From Acidimicrobiaceae bacterium (lineage in GTDB: Bacteria; Actinomycetota; Acidimicrobiia; Acidimicrobiales; Ilumatobacteraceae), in NCBI GenBank assembly GCA_024641005.1, contig JAHEDX010000001.1:1-64000 (forward strand): a stretch of DNA of 64,000 bases, given 5' to 3'. The stretch's first letter is position 1. Each line of letters opens with the position of its first letter. The position numbers and the translations under genes were made by a program. This document shows positions 16,598 through 25,716 of the stretch, one piece after another. The notes below the pieces were generated by a model. That model worked only from the letters and a program-made list of their open reading frames with translations. It did not search any database and was not told the DNA's origin.

Positions 16598-17107
16598 ATG
16601 CGCAACGTCCGTGCCGGCTCCAGGGGACCAGCGACCGTGACGGCCGACGCGACCAGTTCGACGCGCCGCCTGATCGAGAGCTTCCTGACCGCTCGTGCCT
16701 CCGGTGACCACGCCGTGGTCGCACGATGCCTCGCCGACGATGTCGATCTCGAACCGCCCGTGTCAACGGGTTTCGGTCCGTTCCAGGGTCGAGATGCCGT
16801 CGTGGAGGCACTTGCCGGGTCGGTCGTCGGTGAAGTACTCGATGTGTCGTCCATCCAACGGACGCTCCACCGGGTCCTCGCAGATGGCGACATGGGGGTC
16901 GTTCTCAACCGCATGGAGGCAACAACGCTGAACGGCGAGCCGTACACGAACGAGTACTGCTTCGTGTTCACCTGTGCCGACGGCGCGATCACGAGGATTC
17001 AAGAGTTCGCGGACACCCTGCTCGCCAACGCGGTTTTCAACTTTGCAGCGTTGGGAGACCGGCCGGAGCGTCGGCGACCAGGACATGGATCAGGAGGAGA
17101 AGAATGA
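16598..17107 (+). CDS. SnoaL/NTF2-like small protein
   Basis: A compact alpha+beta-barrel protein of about 156-169 residues. The helix STRRLIESFLTARASGDHA is followed by CLADDVDLEPPVSTGFGPFQ, GRDAVVEALAGSVVGEV, paired strands (VLADGDMGVVLNRMEAT, YCFVFTCADGAITRIQEFA) and a short tail, the SnoaL-like order. These proteins act as small isomerases, hydratases or binding partners. Either ATG 16598 or GTG 16637 could be the start; I took the ATG. Its stop overlaps the next ATG (ATGA), so it is coupled to the double CaiB gene and may bind the same substrate. Confidence 0.68.
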   Translation: MRNVRAGSRGPATVTADATSSTRRLIESFLTARASGDHAVVARCLADDVDLEPPVSTGFGPFQGRDAVVEALAGSVVGEVLDVSSIQRTLHRVLADGDMGVVLNRMEATTLNGEPYTNEYCFVFTCADGAITRIQEFADTLLANAVFNFAALGDRPERRRPGHGSGGEE

Positions 17108-19548
17108 CGGCATTTGCAGGGCTTCGGGTGATCGACCTGTGGCCAACACGTATCGGGGCACAGGCGAGCCAGGTGTTCGCCGACTTCGGGGCCGACGTGA
17201 TCCAGGTCGAGCCGCCGGGTGGAGCGGAGATTCGAGAGCACGGTGCCTACCCGTTCTGGGGGCGCGGAAAGCGCAGCATCGTGCTCGACCTCCACGATGC
17301 AACCGATCGGCAGACGTTGGTCGACCTGTGTCGACATGCTGACGTGCTCATCGAGACCAACCCGACCGGACTGCTGGATGATCTGGGGCTCGGCTACGCC
17401 GACCTGGCAGCGGTCAACCCGCGACTGGTCTACACATCGGTGACCTCGTTCGGACGGCAGGGGCCGCACGCGCGCACGCCGGTACACGAAGGGTTGGCGA
17501 TGGCCAAGCTCGGCGTCTTCAACGCATTCAAGATGATGAACACCCGCGATGTTCCCCCATACGTCAATGTTCCGTTTGCGTCGTTTGCCGCCAGCCAGGT
17601 CGCCGTGCACGGCATCCTGGCGGCGTTGATCGAGCGGCAACGCAGCGGCGCAGGTCAATGGGTTGAGACCAATCTGCTCCAGGCGTTCACGGCTCTCGAC
17701 AACTGGGCCTGGTACGAGTATCTGATCGCCGATCGCTGGCCCGAGGCCTTCGTCAAGACCGACACGTTCGACGATCGTGGTCGGCCTGCGAGCCCGCTCG
17801 GATTGATGGTGATCGTCTGTCTCACCAAGGACGGAACCTGGCTGCAGTTCGCCTCGGTCGCTCCGCACCTGTTCGCTGCGACGATGAACGCGTTGGGGCT
17901 GGCTTGGATGTTCGACGATCCCGAGTGGCGGGGGCTTCCCGCCTTCGACGGAGATGTCGACAAGATGACCGAACTCTGGACCCGCATGCTCGAGGCGGCG
18001 CGGTCCAAGACGCTGGACGAATGGGAGGCGATTTTCGAAGCCGACCCCAACGTGTTCGCGGAGCAGTTCCGCAACGGGCCGGCGTCGCTCGAGCACCCCC
18101 AGTTGTTGCACGACGGCATGACCATTGACGTACAAGATGCCGAACACGGTCCCGTGCGACAGCCCGCCGCGATCGTCAAGGCGCTCGGGACGCCGGCCGA
18201 ACTGTCACGTAGCGCACCCCGCCTCGATGAACATCGCTCCGCGATCGTCGAACTCGCCGGGAAGGCCGCCCAAGAACCACGCCGACCGTCGAGCCCGAGC
18301 CCGAGCTCGGCGCTGCCGCTCGACGGTGTGGTGATCCTCGAACTGGCAACGATGTTCGCCGGCCCCCACGGAACCACCATGCTCACCGACCTCGGGGCGC
18401 GAGTGATCAAGGTCGAGCCGCTCGGCGGCGACCGCATCCGGATGACCTTGCCGTTCCCCGAGTCAGGCGGATTCAAGGTGATGCAGGGAAAGGAGAGCAT
18501 CGCCATCGATCTGTCGACACCCGATGGCGTTGCTCTGATCCAGGAGGTGGCCCGCACGTGCGATGTCGTCGTCCAGGGATATCGGGCCGGAGCGATGGGG
18601 CGCCTCGGTCTCGACTACGAATCGATCCGAGCGCTCAACCCCGACATCGTGTACGTCAACGCTCCGGGCTACGGCGTCGACGGCCCGTACGGAGCAAAGC
18701 CGGCCTACGCGCCGAGCATCGGTGCCGCGTCGGGTATCCCGCTGGGCAACATCGGCTCGAGCGTCGAGGTGGGTCCGGAGATGTCGATCGACGAGTTGAA
18801 GGACGGGGTTCGACGGCTGTTCACCGCCGGCATGCGCGCCAACGCGAACGCCGACGGGGTCGCCGCACTGGGTGTCTCGACCGCGATCCTCGTCGGGGTC
18901 GCCGCACGATCGTTCGGCTCCGGTGGACAGGAGCTGTTGAGCTCGATGCTGAACACCAACACCCATCTCATGTCGGCACAAGCGGTGACATATCCGGGCG
19001 CGCCGATCGAACCGGCACCTGACTCGACCTTGTCGGGCACCGACGCATTGTGCCGGATCTACGAGGCGTCCGACGGCTACGTCTTCGTCGGGGTTCGCAC
19101 CGACAGTGAGTGGGCTGCGTTCGTCGCCGGTCTCGGGTCGCGTTCGGACGTCGCCGATGATCCTCGCTTTGCCGACAGCACCGGCCGCCGCTCGAACGAT
19201 GGCGAGTTGACCCGGCTGTTGGCAGACGTGATGGCGCAACGAACGGCCGTCGAGTGGGAATCGATCATGCTTCCGCTCGACGTCGTCTGTGCCCGGGTGA
19301 CGACGGCATCGATCGAACAGATGCTGTTCGATCCCGCCTTCGGAGTCGCGAGTGGCTACGTGGCCAACGTCACCCACCCGATCCTCGACGATCACCCGCG
19401 CCTCGCTCCATTCGTTCGGTTCTCGAGATCCGCGACCCAGGTCCTGCCCGGCGTCCTGAGCGGGTCGGACACCGATGCGATCCTGGCTGAACTCGGCAAG
19501 AGCGCCGACGAGATCGCTGACCTTCGGGCGCGGGACATTATCGCCTGA
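17104..19548 (+). CDS. Tandem-domain family III CoA-transferase (two CaiB/BaiF domains)
   Basis: An 814-residue protein with two complete CaiB/BaiF domains, about 1-395 (FAGLRVIDLW, FADFGADVIQVEPPGG) and 404-814 (LPLDGVVILELATMFAGPHG, LTDLGARVIKVEPLGGDR). Family III enzymes move CoA through an aspartyl-CoA intermediate. In the usual PxYDxxxQAxxG box the N-half reads PVHEGLAMAKLG (Glu129) and the C-half PAYAPSIGAASG (Ala536), so neither has the standard Asp. The Shine-Dalgarno AGGAGG at 17092-17099 is strong, and the ATG overlaps the SnoaL stop. It may activate the GntR-cluster substrate or product as a CoA ester, or be a CoA-binding non-transferase. Confidence 0.85.
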   Translation: MTAFAGLRVIDLWPTRIGAQASQVFADFGADVIQVEPPGGAEIREHGAYPFWGRGKRSIVLDLHDATDRQTLVDLCRHADVLIETNPTGLLDDLGLGYADLAAVNPRLVYTSVTSFGRQGPHARTPVHEGLAMAKLGVFNAFKMMNTRDVPPYVNVPFASFAASQVAVHGILAALIERQRSGAGQWVETNLLQAFTALDNWAWYEYLIADRWPEAFVKTDTFDDRGRPASPLGLMVIVCLTKDGTWLQFASVAPHLFAATMNALGLAWMFDDPEWRGLPAFDGDVDKMTELWTRMLEAARSKTLDEWEAIFEADPNVFAEQFRNGPASLEHPQLLHDGMTIDVQDAEHGPVRQPAAIVKALGTPAELSRSAPRLDEHRSAIVELAGKAAQEPRRPSSPSPSSALPLDGVVILELATMFAGPHGTTMLTDLGARVIKVEPLGGDRIRMTLPFPESGGFKVMQGKESIAIDLSTPDGVALIQEVARTCDVVVQGYRAGAMGRLGLDYESIRALNPDIVYVNAPGYGVDGPYGAKPAYAPSIGAASGIPLGNIGSSVEVGPEMSIDELKDGVRRLFTAGMRANANADGVAALGVSTAILVGVAARSFGSGGQELLSSMLNTNTHLMSAQAVTYPGAPIEPAPDSTLSGTDALCRIYEASDGYVFVGVRTDSEWAAFVAGLGSRSDVADDPRFADSTGRRSNDGELTRLLADVMAQRTAVEWESIMLPLDVVCARVTTASIEQMLFDPAFGVASGYVANVTHPILDDHPRLAPFVRFSRSATQVLPGVLSGSDTDAILAELGKSADEIADLRARDIIA

Positions 19549-19582
19549 TCCGGAGCGCTGACTCGCTCTCGCCGAGGCCATA

Positions 19583-19599
19583 TGGAAATAACATTTCCA
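19583..19599. promoter_or_regulatory. Inverted repeat upstream of the amidohydrolase gene
   Basis: TGGAAAT-AAC-ATTTCCA, perfect 7-nt arms, in the 178-nt gap before the gene at 19727. It is unusually AT-rich for this DNA and unlike the other two operator families, so a separate regulator is possible. Confidence 0.45.
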
Positions 19600-19726
19600 A
19601 ACAAGAGGGACGTGTTCTAGATTGGGACACCTTCCGGCGACAAGGTCTGCCCTGTAGGGCTCGGTTGTCGTCCGAGATCCGTCCCTGGCGTTTGCCAGAA
19701 GACCCGAACCAACAAGGAGATCAGAC

Positions 19727-20875
19727 GTGAAGATCTGGGCCAACTCAGGCGATTCCCATCTCGTCGAACCGGACGACATCTTCTCGACCAGGCTGCCCCG
19801 CGAACTCGCGGACCGCATGCCGAGGTCTGTGAAGGACGCCGATGGAAGCCACGAGACATTGCACGTCGACGGCCAGGAGATCAGGCGACGGATGCCGAAT
19901 ATCGAAACGTCCCTCACCGACGAGAACGGCCTCACCGTCTCGCAGCGTGCACCGGGGGCGAACGACATGAGCTTGCGCCTGCAGGACTTGAACGCGGAGG
20001 GCATCTGGGCCGAACTCGTCTACCCGTCGATCGGCATCTGGATGTCGTCGATTCGCGACCCGAAGCTGCTCGCCGCGGGTTGCGCTGCCGTCAACGACTG
20101 GGCGTTCGAGTTCCAGCGATTCAACGAGCGGTATGTCACGACGGCAACCATCCCGCTGCTCGACTCCGAGCATGCAGTCGCGGAGATCGAACGCAGCGCG
20201 GCCATCGGGTTCAAGGCCGCCTATTTCTCCGTGACGCCTGGCCTCGGAGCGAGGGACTGGCACTACACCGACGATTGGGAACCGGTCTGGAGCGCGATCG
20301 AGGAGACCGGCCTCGTCATCGCGTTCCACATCGGTACCGAAGCCCACGACGCCACGTCGACGCACGGCAACTACTTCCGGGGGCCCGGCGGCGCCATGCT
20401 CAACTACATGGAGACGACGTACGGCGGCCAACGTGCGGTCAGCAAGATGATCGCCTCCGGGGTGTTCGATCGTCATCCGGGCATCAAGACGATCGTGTCG
20501 GAAGGTGGCGCGACATGGGGGCCGTTCGTCGCCGACCGGCTCGACGAGGCGTACCGGCAGCACGCCGTCATGATCAACCCGAAGCTCCGGCGGCTGCCGA
20601 GCGAGTATCTCTACGAGAACGTGTACGCCTCCTTCCAGCACGACCGCTCGGCGGTCAAAGCCGTGACCGCGATGGGCTGGCAGAACGTGTGCTGGGGTAG
20701 CGATTATCCCCACACCGAAGGCACCTACGGCCACACCCAGAAGACATTGCACGAGTTGTTCGACGACGTCGACGAGGCGGCAATGCGTCGGATGACCGTC
20801 GGCGCCTTCGAGGAACTGTTCCCCCACGTTCCGGCAGCGCCATCGAACGGTACGGAGACTCCTGGCGAAGCCTGA
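19727..20875 (+). CDS. Amidohydrolase-2 family protein
   Basis: A 382-residue amidohydrolase-2 member: SGDSHLVEPDDIF near the N-terminus, IAFHIGTEAHDATSTHG in the middle, VSEGGATWGPFVADRLDE, and WGSDYPHTEGTYG near the C-terminus as metal-site elements. It starts with GTG at 19727 behind the Shine-Dalgarno AAGGAGA. It stands alone, 178 nt after the double CaiB gene, with its own inverted repeat upstream at 19583. It is clearly diverged from the 14331 copy, so the five such proteins in this window probably treat different intermediates. Reaction unknown; hydrolysis or decarboxylation of a ring-opened or cyclic acid is plausible. Confidence 0.85.
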   Translation: MKIWANSGDSHLVEPDDIFSTRLPRELADRMPRSVKDADGSHETLHVDGQEIRRRMPNIETSLTDENGLTVSQRAPGANDMSLRLQDLNAEGIWAELVYPSIGIWMSSIRDPKLLAAGCAAVNDWAFEFQRFNERYVTTATIPLLDSEHAVAEIERSAAIGFKAAYFSVTPGLGARDWHYTDDWEPVWSAIEETGLVIAFHIGTEAHDATSTHGNYFRGPGGAMLNYMETTYGGQRAVSKMIASGVFDRHPGIKTIVSEGGATWGPFVADRLDEAYRQHAVMINPKLRRLPSEYLYENVYASFQHDRSAVKAVTAMGWQNVCWGSDYPHTEGTYGHTQKTLHELFDDVDEAAMRRMTVGAFEELFPHVPAAPSNGTETPGEA

Positions 20876-20906
20876 CCGCGTCGCCGCAGAGACCGATTCC
20901 GCCTCA

Positions 20907-20925
20907 CGCGCCCACCTTTGGCGCG
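20907..20925. terminator. Weak hairpin between convergent genes
   Basis: CGCGCC-N7-GGCGCG in the 144-nt gap between convergent stops (20875 and 21020). A short stem without a T-tract; it may end transcription from either side, but this is weak. Confidence 0.3.
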
Positions 20926-21019
20926 CGTCACGTTCGGACGCGGCGCTCGTTCCACAACACGAAGCTGTGGGCTTCGGCTCGTTGCCGGCGTGCCCGACAT
21001 GCGGCCGGGCCTCCAATCG

Positions 21020-22051
21020 CTAGACGGGTCCGGAGAGCTCGAGCAGGCGCGCCAGATGCGTCGGCATGCCCCCCAGCGTCCTTCTCCACACCTCTGCTCG
21101 CTTGACGTAGAGATGGGCATCGTGCTCGTGGGTGAACCCCATGCCGCCGAGCACCTGGATGGTGGTGCTCGTCGAGAACTCGGCCGCCCCGGCGGCGGCG
21201 ACATGAGCGCTCAGGGCTTGGAACTCGGCGTCTTCGCGGGCTTCGTCGATCGCCAGCGCAGCGAACAGGGTTTGGGCGTAGGCGAGCTGGGCCTGAACGG
21301 CCATGTCGGCGCACGGGTGTTTGATCGCCTGATTGACGCCGATCGGCTTGCCGAACTGCACCCGGTCGATCGCATGCGTCGCAGCGGCATCGCGTGCCCA
21401 TTCGGCGATTCCGGTGAGCATCGACGCGATCAGGACGTGAGCTCGATGTTCGACAGCCTCGGTTGACGCGGGCAGATGCGCGATCGGGGAGAGCGTGTTC
21501 GCTGTCGCCCGCTGGAGATCCACTGTGGGGTCGACGCAGGGCACTCGCGATCGATCTCCGAGGCTCTCGACGTCGATGATCGACGCGACGCTGGGCGACA
21601 GCACCAACGCCAGGCCCGATGTCGCGTCGAGCAACTGCACTTCGCCAGCGATCGACCCGTCCTCGCCGATCGCGTGCAGCGAGCCCGGCACGGTGAGACC
21701 AACGCCTCGCCCGGCGACGATCTCGTCGGCGAGATCCTGTGCGCCGGACAGGGCGGCGACCCGTGCCGCCAGCACGGTGGAGACGAATGGGCCGGGCGCC
21801 GCTGCTCGACCGATCTCGCGGAACAGCAGGGCTTCCTCGGCGAGCCCGAAGCCGACACCGCCGAACTGTTCGGGGAGCCCCAGGGCGAACCAGCCGAGCT
21901 CTGCCGCAGCGGCCCAGGCGGCGTTCGACACGGCGGGTGTCGTGCCCGATTCGAACTGGAGCCGACTCTGGTCCGTCGACATCTTGTCATTCAGGAACGA
22001 CGCAGCTGCTGCGATGATCTCGTCCTGGTCGGGTGAGGTGAGAAGGTCCAT
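21020..22051 (-). CDS. Acyl-CoA dehydrogenase, small-partner type
   Basis: A 343-residue acyl-CoA dehydrogenase of the degenerate partner type: GWFALGLPEQFGGVGFGLAE near residue 53, DRVQFGKPIGVNQAIKH at about 235, and IQVLGGMGFTHEHDAHLYVK near the C-terminus. These resemble the FAD-binding arginine and glycine loops of the family, while the middle beta domain is short and divergent. Such proteins pair with a large partner to make an alpha2beta2 enzyme acting on bulky acyl-CoAs. The large partner at 22060-23229 is 8 nt upstream, and a P450 precedes both. Confidence 0.87.
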   Translation of the reverse strand: MDLLTSPDQDEIIAAAASFLNDKMSTDQSRLQFESGTTPAVSNAAWAAAAELGWFALGLPEQFGGVGFGLAEEALLFREIGRAAAPGPFVSTVLAARVAALSGAQDLADEIVAGRGVGLTVPGSLHAIGEDGSIAGEVQLLDATSGLALVLSPSVASIIDVESLGDRSRVPCVDPTVDLQRATANTLSPIAHLPASTEAVEHRAHVLIASMLTGIAEWARDAAATHAIDRVQFGKPIGVNQAIKHPCADMAVQAQLAYAQTLFAALAIDEAREDAEFQALSAHVAAAGAAEFSTSTTIQVLGGMGFTHEHDAHLYVKRAEVWRRTLGGMPTHLARLLELSGPV

Positions 22052-22059
22052 CCAGCTTC

Positions 22060-23229
22060 CTATCTCGGGAGCCCGAGGACTCGTTCGCCAATGATGTTTC
22101 GCTGGATCTCGGAGGTCCCGCCGCCGATCGACGTCGAGAACGCCATCAGATGTCGGTCGACCCAGTCGGAGTCGTCCTCGTCGAGCGCGAACGCGAGTGC
22201 ATTCGTGTCGATCACGTCGAGCCCGAGCAGGTAGACCCGCTTCGCGAGATCCGCGTATTGCAGCTTCAACATCGAACCCTCGGGACCCGGCTGTGTCGAA
22301 TGCGCATTCTTGGAGATCCCCAGGTAGGTCAGCGCACGCAGCGCAGCGCAGTCGGCCCGTGCCTTCGCAAGCCGTTCTGCCACCGCCCCGTCGGCGATCA
22401 CCGCCCGTCCGTTGATCGAGGTCCGACTGCGTGCCATGTCGATCAGTGCTTCGATACTCGACGCGAGTTGCACCTGGCTGACGGTGAACGCGGTGCCGCG
22501 TTCGAACGACAAGGTCGACATCGCGACGCTCCAGCCGTCGTTGAGGTCGCCCACGACATTTGCCAGCGGGATGCGGACCTCGTCATAGAAGACTTCGTTG
22601 AAGTCGGCGCCACCCTCGATGGTTCGGATCGGGCGGATGTCGATGCCCGGTGAGCGCATGTCGCAGATCACCCAGGTGATGCCCTTGTGCTTCGGGGCGT
22701 CCGGGTCGGTTCGCACCAGCAGCTCCTGCCAATCGGAGACGGCAGCGAAACTGGTCCAGATCTTCTGCCCGGTGACGACGAGTTCGTCGCCGTCGACGAC
22801 GGCTCGCGTCCGGAGACTCGCCAGGTCTGAACCGGCCTCGGGCTCGGAGAAACCCTGACACCAGATGACCTCGCCGCCGAGAATCTTCGGGAGGTGGAAC
22901 TGCTTCTGCTCTTCGCTCGATCGGAGCATCAGGGTCGGGCCCGCGTGCGCCAGGCCGACGAATCGGGAGTCGATCGGAGCCAGCCCGGTGCGCGCGTATT
23001 CCTCGTACCAGATCAACTGTTGGGTCAGCGGTAGATCGCGTCCGCCGTAGTCGACGGGCCACGCGACCCCACCCCAGCCGGCGGCATGCATCGTTCGTTG
23101 CCACGCCAAGTCGAACTCGCGCATGGCATGGGATTCTTTCGGCCGGCGACCCGTCGGGGCGTTCGCCTTCAGCCATGTTCGAACCTCGTCCCGGAACTCG
23201 TTGTCCTCCGTCGAGAAGCTGAGGTCCAT
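22060..23229 (-). CDS. Acyl-CoA dehydrogenase, large partner
   Basis: A 389-residue acyl-CoA dehydrogenase with GFSEPEAGSDLASLRTRAVV, GQKIWTSFAAVSDWQ, FNEVFYDEVRIP and the C-terminal SIGGGTSEIQRNIIGERVLG. As in the gene at 387, the MCAD-type Glu (YEG) is replaced by Gly, typical of heteromeric partners. The ATG at 23227-23229 is chosen over a longer frame because the family N-terminus MDLSFSTEDNEFRDEVR starts there. It is the second gene of a P450, large partner, small partner operon, which suggests that a hydroxylated side chain is oxidised to an acid and then desaturated. Confidence 0.9.
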   Translation of the reverse strand: MDLSFSTEDNEFRDEVRTWLKANAPTGRRPKESHAMREFDLAWQRTMHAAGWGGVAWPVDYGGRDLPLTQQLIWYEEYARTGLAPIDSRFVGLAHAGPTLMLRSSEEQKQFHLPKILGGEVIWCQGFSEPEAGSDLASLRTRAVVDGDELVVTGQKIWTSFAAVSDWQELLVRTDPDAPKHKGITWVICDMRSPGIDIRPIRTIEGGADFNEVFYDEVRIPLANVVGDLNDGWSVAMSTLSFERGTAFTVSQVQLASSIEALIDMARSRTSINGRAVIADGAVAERLAKARADCAALRALTYLGISKNAHSTQPGPEGSMLKLQYADLAKRVYLLGLDVIDTNALAFALDEDDSDWVDRHLMAFSTSIGGGTSEIQRNIIGERVLGLPR

Positions 23230-23287
23230 CAGAGATCCCCTGCGGCGACGAACGGTTCGAGTCGAGGTCGGACGTGCGCCGGGAGCG

Positions 23288-24511
23288 TCACCACGAGAGC
23301 ATGAGGTTCTGGAAGTGTCGCAGACCTGTGGGCGACTCGAGTTGCTCGTGGCCTGGCTTGAGCTGGTACGTGGGAATGCGACGATGGAACTCGGCGATCG
23401 CCACTCGGAGTTCGCGTCGGGCAAGGTGCGAACCGAGACACCGATGGACTCCGCCGCCGAAGGCGATGTGGCGATTCACTTCGCGATCGAATCGCACGTC
23501 GAACCCGTCCGGGAACTCTTTCGGGTCGACGTTGGCCGCACCGAAACTGATGCTCACCGCGGTGCCCTCGGCGATGACGGTGCCGTTCGGCAGCTCGACG
23601 TCGCGAGTGGCGACCCGCGGAATTCCGTATGGCACGGGCGACTCCCAGCGCAGCATCTCCTCGACGGCGGTGGGAATCGAATCCGGGTCGTCGACGATGA
23701 ACTGGCGCTGCTCGGGATGGGTCGCCAGGTACGCGAACATGCACGTCAGCGAATCACTCACCGTGTCCAGGCCAGCGATCAAGAAGAGATAGCACAGGTC
23801 GAGGATCTCCTCACGAGACATCCGCTCGCCGTCGACCTCGGCGGTGATGAAGTGCGACAAGATGTCATCGGTCAAGCTCGACTCGCGTGCATCGAGCTGG
23901 GAGTTGAAGTACTCGTAGACGCGCTGACCCGTCTCGCCCATCACCCCGAACCGGGCCATGACGTCATCTTCAGCGGCCGGGTTGATCCGTTCAGGGTGCA
24001 GAATCCCGTTTCGAAGCTCCATCAGGGTGTCGAGCTCGTCCCAGGGCAGACCCATCAACCCGAGAAAGACCGCTGACGGGAAGAGCTCGGCGAACTCATC
24101 GGTGAAGTTGCACTCGCCGCGGTCGACGAAGTTGTCGATGAACCGGTTGGCGCGTGCAGCGATGTCATCCTCCAGCGCGTCCATCCTCTTGGGAGCGAAC
24201 AGTGGATCGAGAATCTTGCGATACAGCGAGTGCTTGGGTGGGTCGACGTTGAGGGGGATCAGCGGGCGGATGTTGCCGAGCGGCAGGTCGACCGCCGAGG
24301 AGAAGAGCTCGTGATTGCGGAGGACGAAATCGGTCAGCTCGCGGCTGAACGTGAAGGCGACGCCGTCCATCGGGCAGTGCAGCCCGCCCTGCTCGATCAT
24401 GTCGACGTACGGCTGCTGCGGGCGATCGAGCGGAACGAGATTCGGCAGCGCCATCTGTGTGTACATCATCCCGCGTATGGGCGGGGGGAGGAGCATTGGG
24501 TCGAGGTCCAT
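23288..24511 (-). CDS. Cytochrome P450
   Basis: A 407-residue soluble bacterial P450. The I-helix has AGLDTVSDS at 246-254, the ExxR pair is E285-R288, and the haem loop is FGGGVHRCLGSHLARRE with C358 as thiolate ligand. P450s of this type, close to CYP125/CYP142-like actinobacterial proteins in general plan, hydroxylate lipids, steroids or terpenoids; the family assignment is not certain. The tail GLRHFQNLMLSW is closely matched by the partial P450 at 63740-64000. It precedes an acyl-CoA dehydrogenase pair (58-nt gap) and is divergent from an SDR, with the operator 24616-24631 between them. Confidence 0.9.
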   Translation of the reverse strand: MDLDPMLLPPPIRGMMYTQMALPNLVPLDRPQQPYVDMIEQGGLHCPMDGVAFTFSRELTDFVLRNHELFSSAVDLPLGNIRPLIPLNVDPPKHSLYRKILDPLFAPKRMDALEDDIAARANRFIDNFVDRGECNFTDEFAELFPSAVFLGLMGLPWDELDTLMELRNGILHPERINPAAEDDVMARFGVMGETGQRVYEYFNSQLDARESSLTDDILSHFITAEVDGERMSREEILDLCYLFLIAGLDTVSDSLTCMFAYLATHPEQRQFIVDDPDSIPTAVEEMLRWESPVPYGIPRVATRDVELPNGTVIAEGTAVSISFGAANVDPKEFPDGFDVRFDREVNRHIAFGGGVHRCLGSHLARRELRVAIAEFHRRIPTYQLKPGHEQLESPTGLRHFQNLMLSW

Positions 24512-24615
24512 CTTGATTCCTGTCAGTCGTGATCGGGAATGACTCGATTGTCCACCCGGCCAGCGGCACTCGCATTCGGTCGCAGGCGAAGCTAGCCGTC
24601 CGGTGAGTCGATAGT

Positions 24616-24631
24616 CAACTGTCGACAGTTG
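24616..24631. promoter_or_regulatory. CAACTGT-family operator, perfect palindrome
   Basis: CAACTGTCGACAGTTG is a perfect 16-nt palindrome in the 275-nt region between the P450 gene (start 24511, minus) and the SDR gene (start 24787, plus). It is the best copy of the element also seen upstream of the GntR gene. Confidence 0.6.
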
Positions 24632-24786
24632 CTCAAGGGCGCCTCGGCGAGTGCGGCACGAGCGTCGCGAGGGGTCCGCCCGCTCGTCGGGACGAGTCAG
24701 ATCGGGTGAGAATGGCACTGTCGTCGCCTTGGCCCGTAGCTCGCGCTCGGAGCTATCGTTGCGAAGAGGGTTCAACGAGGGGCGTT

Positions 24787-25626
24787 GTGGAAGCGATCGG
24801 ATCGAACGTCAGGCCGGGCCAACCGTTGGCGGTGGTGATGGGCGCAGGCGGGTTGGCCATGGCGGTCGCTCGGCGGCTCGGCAACACCAATCGCGTGATG
24901 ATCGTCGATCGTGACGGTGATCACCTCGATCGTCAGGTGGCCGCCCTCCGAGCCGAAGGGCTCGATGCGTCGGGCGTGACCGCTGACATCACCGATCCCG
25001 ACGACGTTCGACGGGTCGCCGCTGCAGCTGATCAGGCCGGGTCGATGCGATGGCTCGCTCATGTCGTCGGGATCGCACCGGCGACCGGTGATGCGACGTC
25101 GATCCTGCGTGTCAACCTGCGCGGCGCAGCGCTCGTCGCCGAGGAGTTCCTGCCGATCATGCCGGCAGGTGGCGCAGCCGTGTTCGTGACCTCGTTGGCA
25201 GCGCATCTCGGTGCGGTTCCCGCTGTCGTGGAGCCGGTGATCGATGAACCACTCGCGCCCGACCTGGTCGAGCGGACGGTCTCGGCGGTCACCCAATTCG
25301 GTCCGAACGAGGCATACACGTTCTCGAAGATCGGCGTCATTCGCATGGTCCAACGGCTCGCTGCACCGTGGGGTGCACGAGGTGCTCGAATCGTCACGTT
25401 GTCACCTGGTCTGATCGCCACGCCGATGGGTGCCGCCGGCTTCGACAGTCCGGCCAAGCGAGCGCTGTACGAGCTGACGCCGCTGCAGCGAGAGGGCACG
25501 ATGGTCGAGATCGCCGACGCGATGGAATTCCTGCTCTCTGACCGGGCGTCGTTCATCACCGGTGTCGATCTTCTCGTCGACGGTGGCGTTGCCGCTGCCG
25601 CTCGAAACACCGTGCCGCCGACCTGA
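24787..25626 (+). CDS. Divergent short-chain dehydrogenase/reductase
   Basis: A 279-residue SDR with an altered nucleotide loop: VVMGAGGLAMAVARRL in place of TGxxxGIG, with NNAG replaced by VVGIAPATGD. The catalytic pair YTFSK and the strand VFVTSLAAHLG (Ser) remain, and the C-terminus SFITGVDLLVDGG is typical. The changes suggest altered cofactor preference. I chose GTG 24787 behind a GAGG Shine-Dalgarno; an upstream ATG at 24706 would add an arginine-rich, unconserved leader. It is divergent from the P450 and probably oxidises a product of that pathway. Confidence 0.8.
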   Translation: MEAIGSNVRPGQPLAVVMGAGGLAMAVARRLGNTNRVMIVDRDGDHLDRQVAALRAEGLDASGVTADITDPDDVRRVAAAADQAGSMRWLAHVVGIAPATGDATSILRVNLRGAALVAEEFLPIMPAGGAAVFVTSLAAHLGAVPAVVEPVIDEPLAPDLVERTVSAVTQFGPNEAYTFSKIGVIRMVQRLAAPWGARGARIVTLSPGLIATPMGAAGFDSPAKRALYELTPLQREGTMVEIADAMEFLLSDRASFITGVDLLVDGGVAAAARNTVPPT

Positions 25627-25716
25627 ACCGGATGGGGCCGGAGGACGGGACTCAGGCAGTGGGCTCGTAGAAGTCGGCCCCGAGCGCCCACCAGCGCTGT
25701 GCCGCGAACTTCCCAG

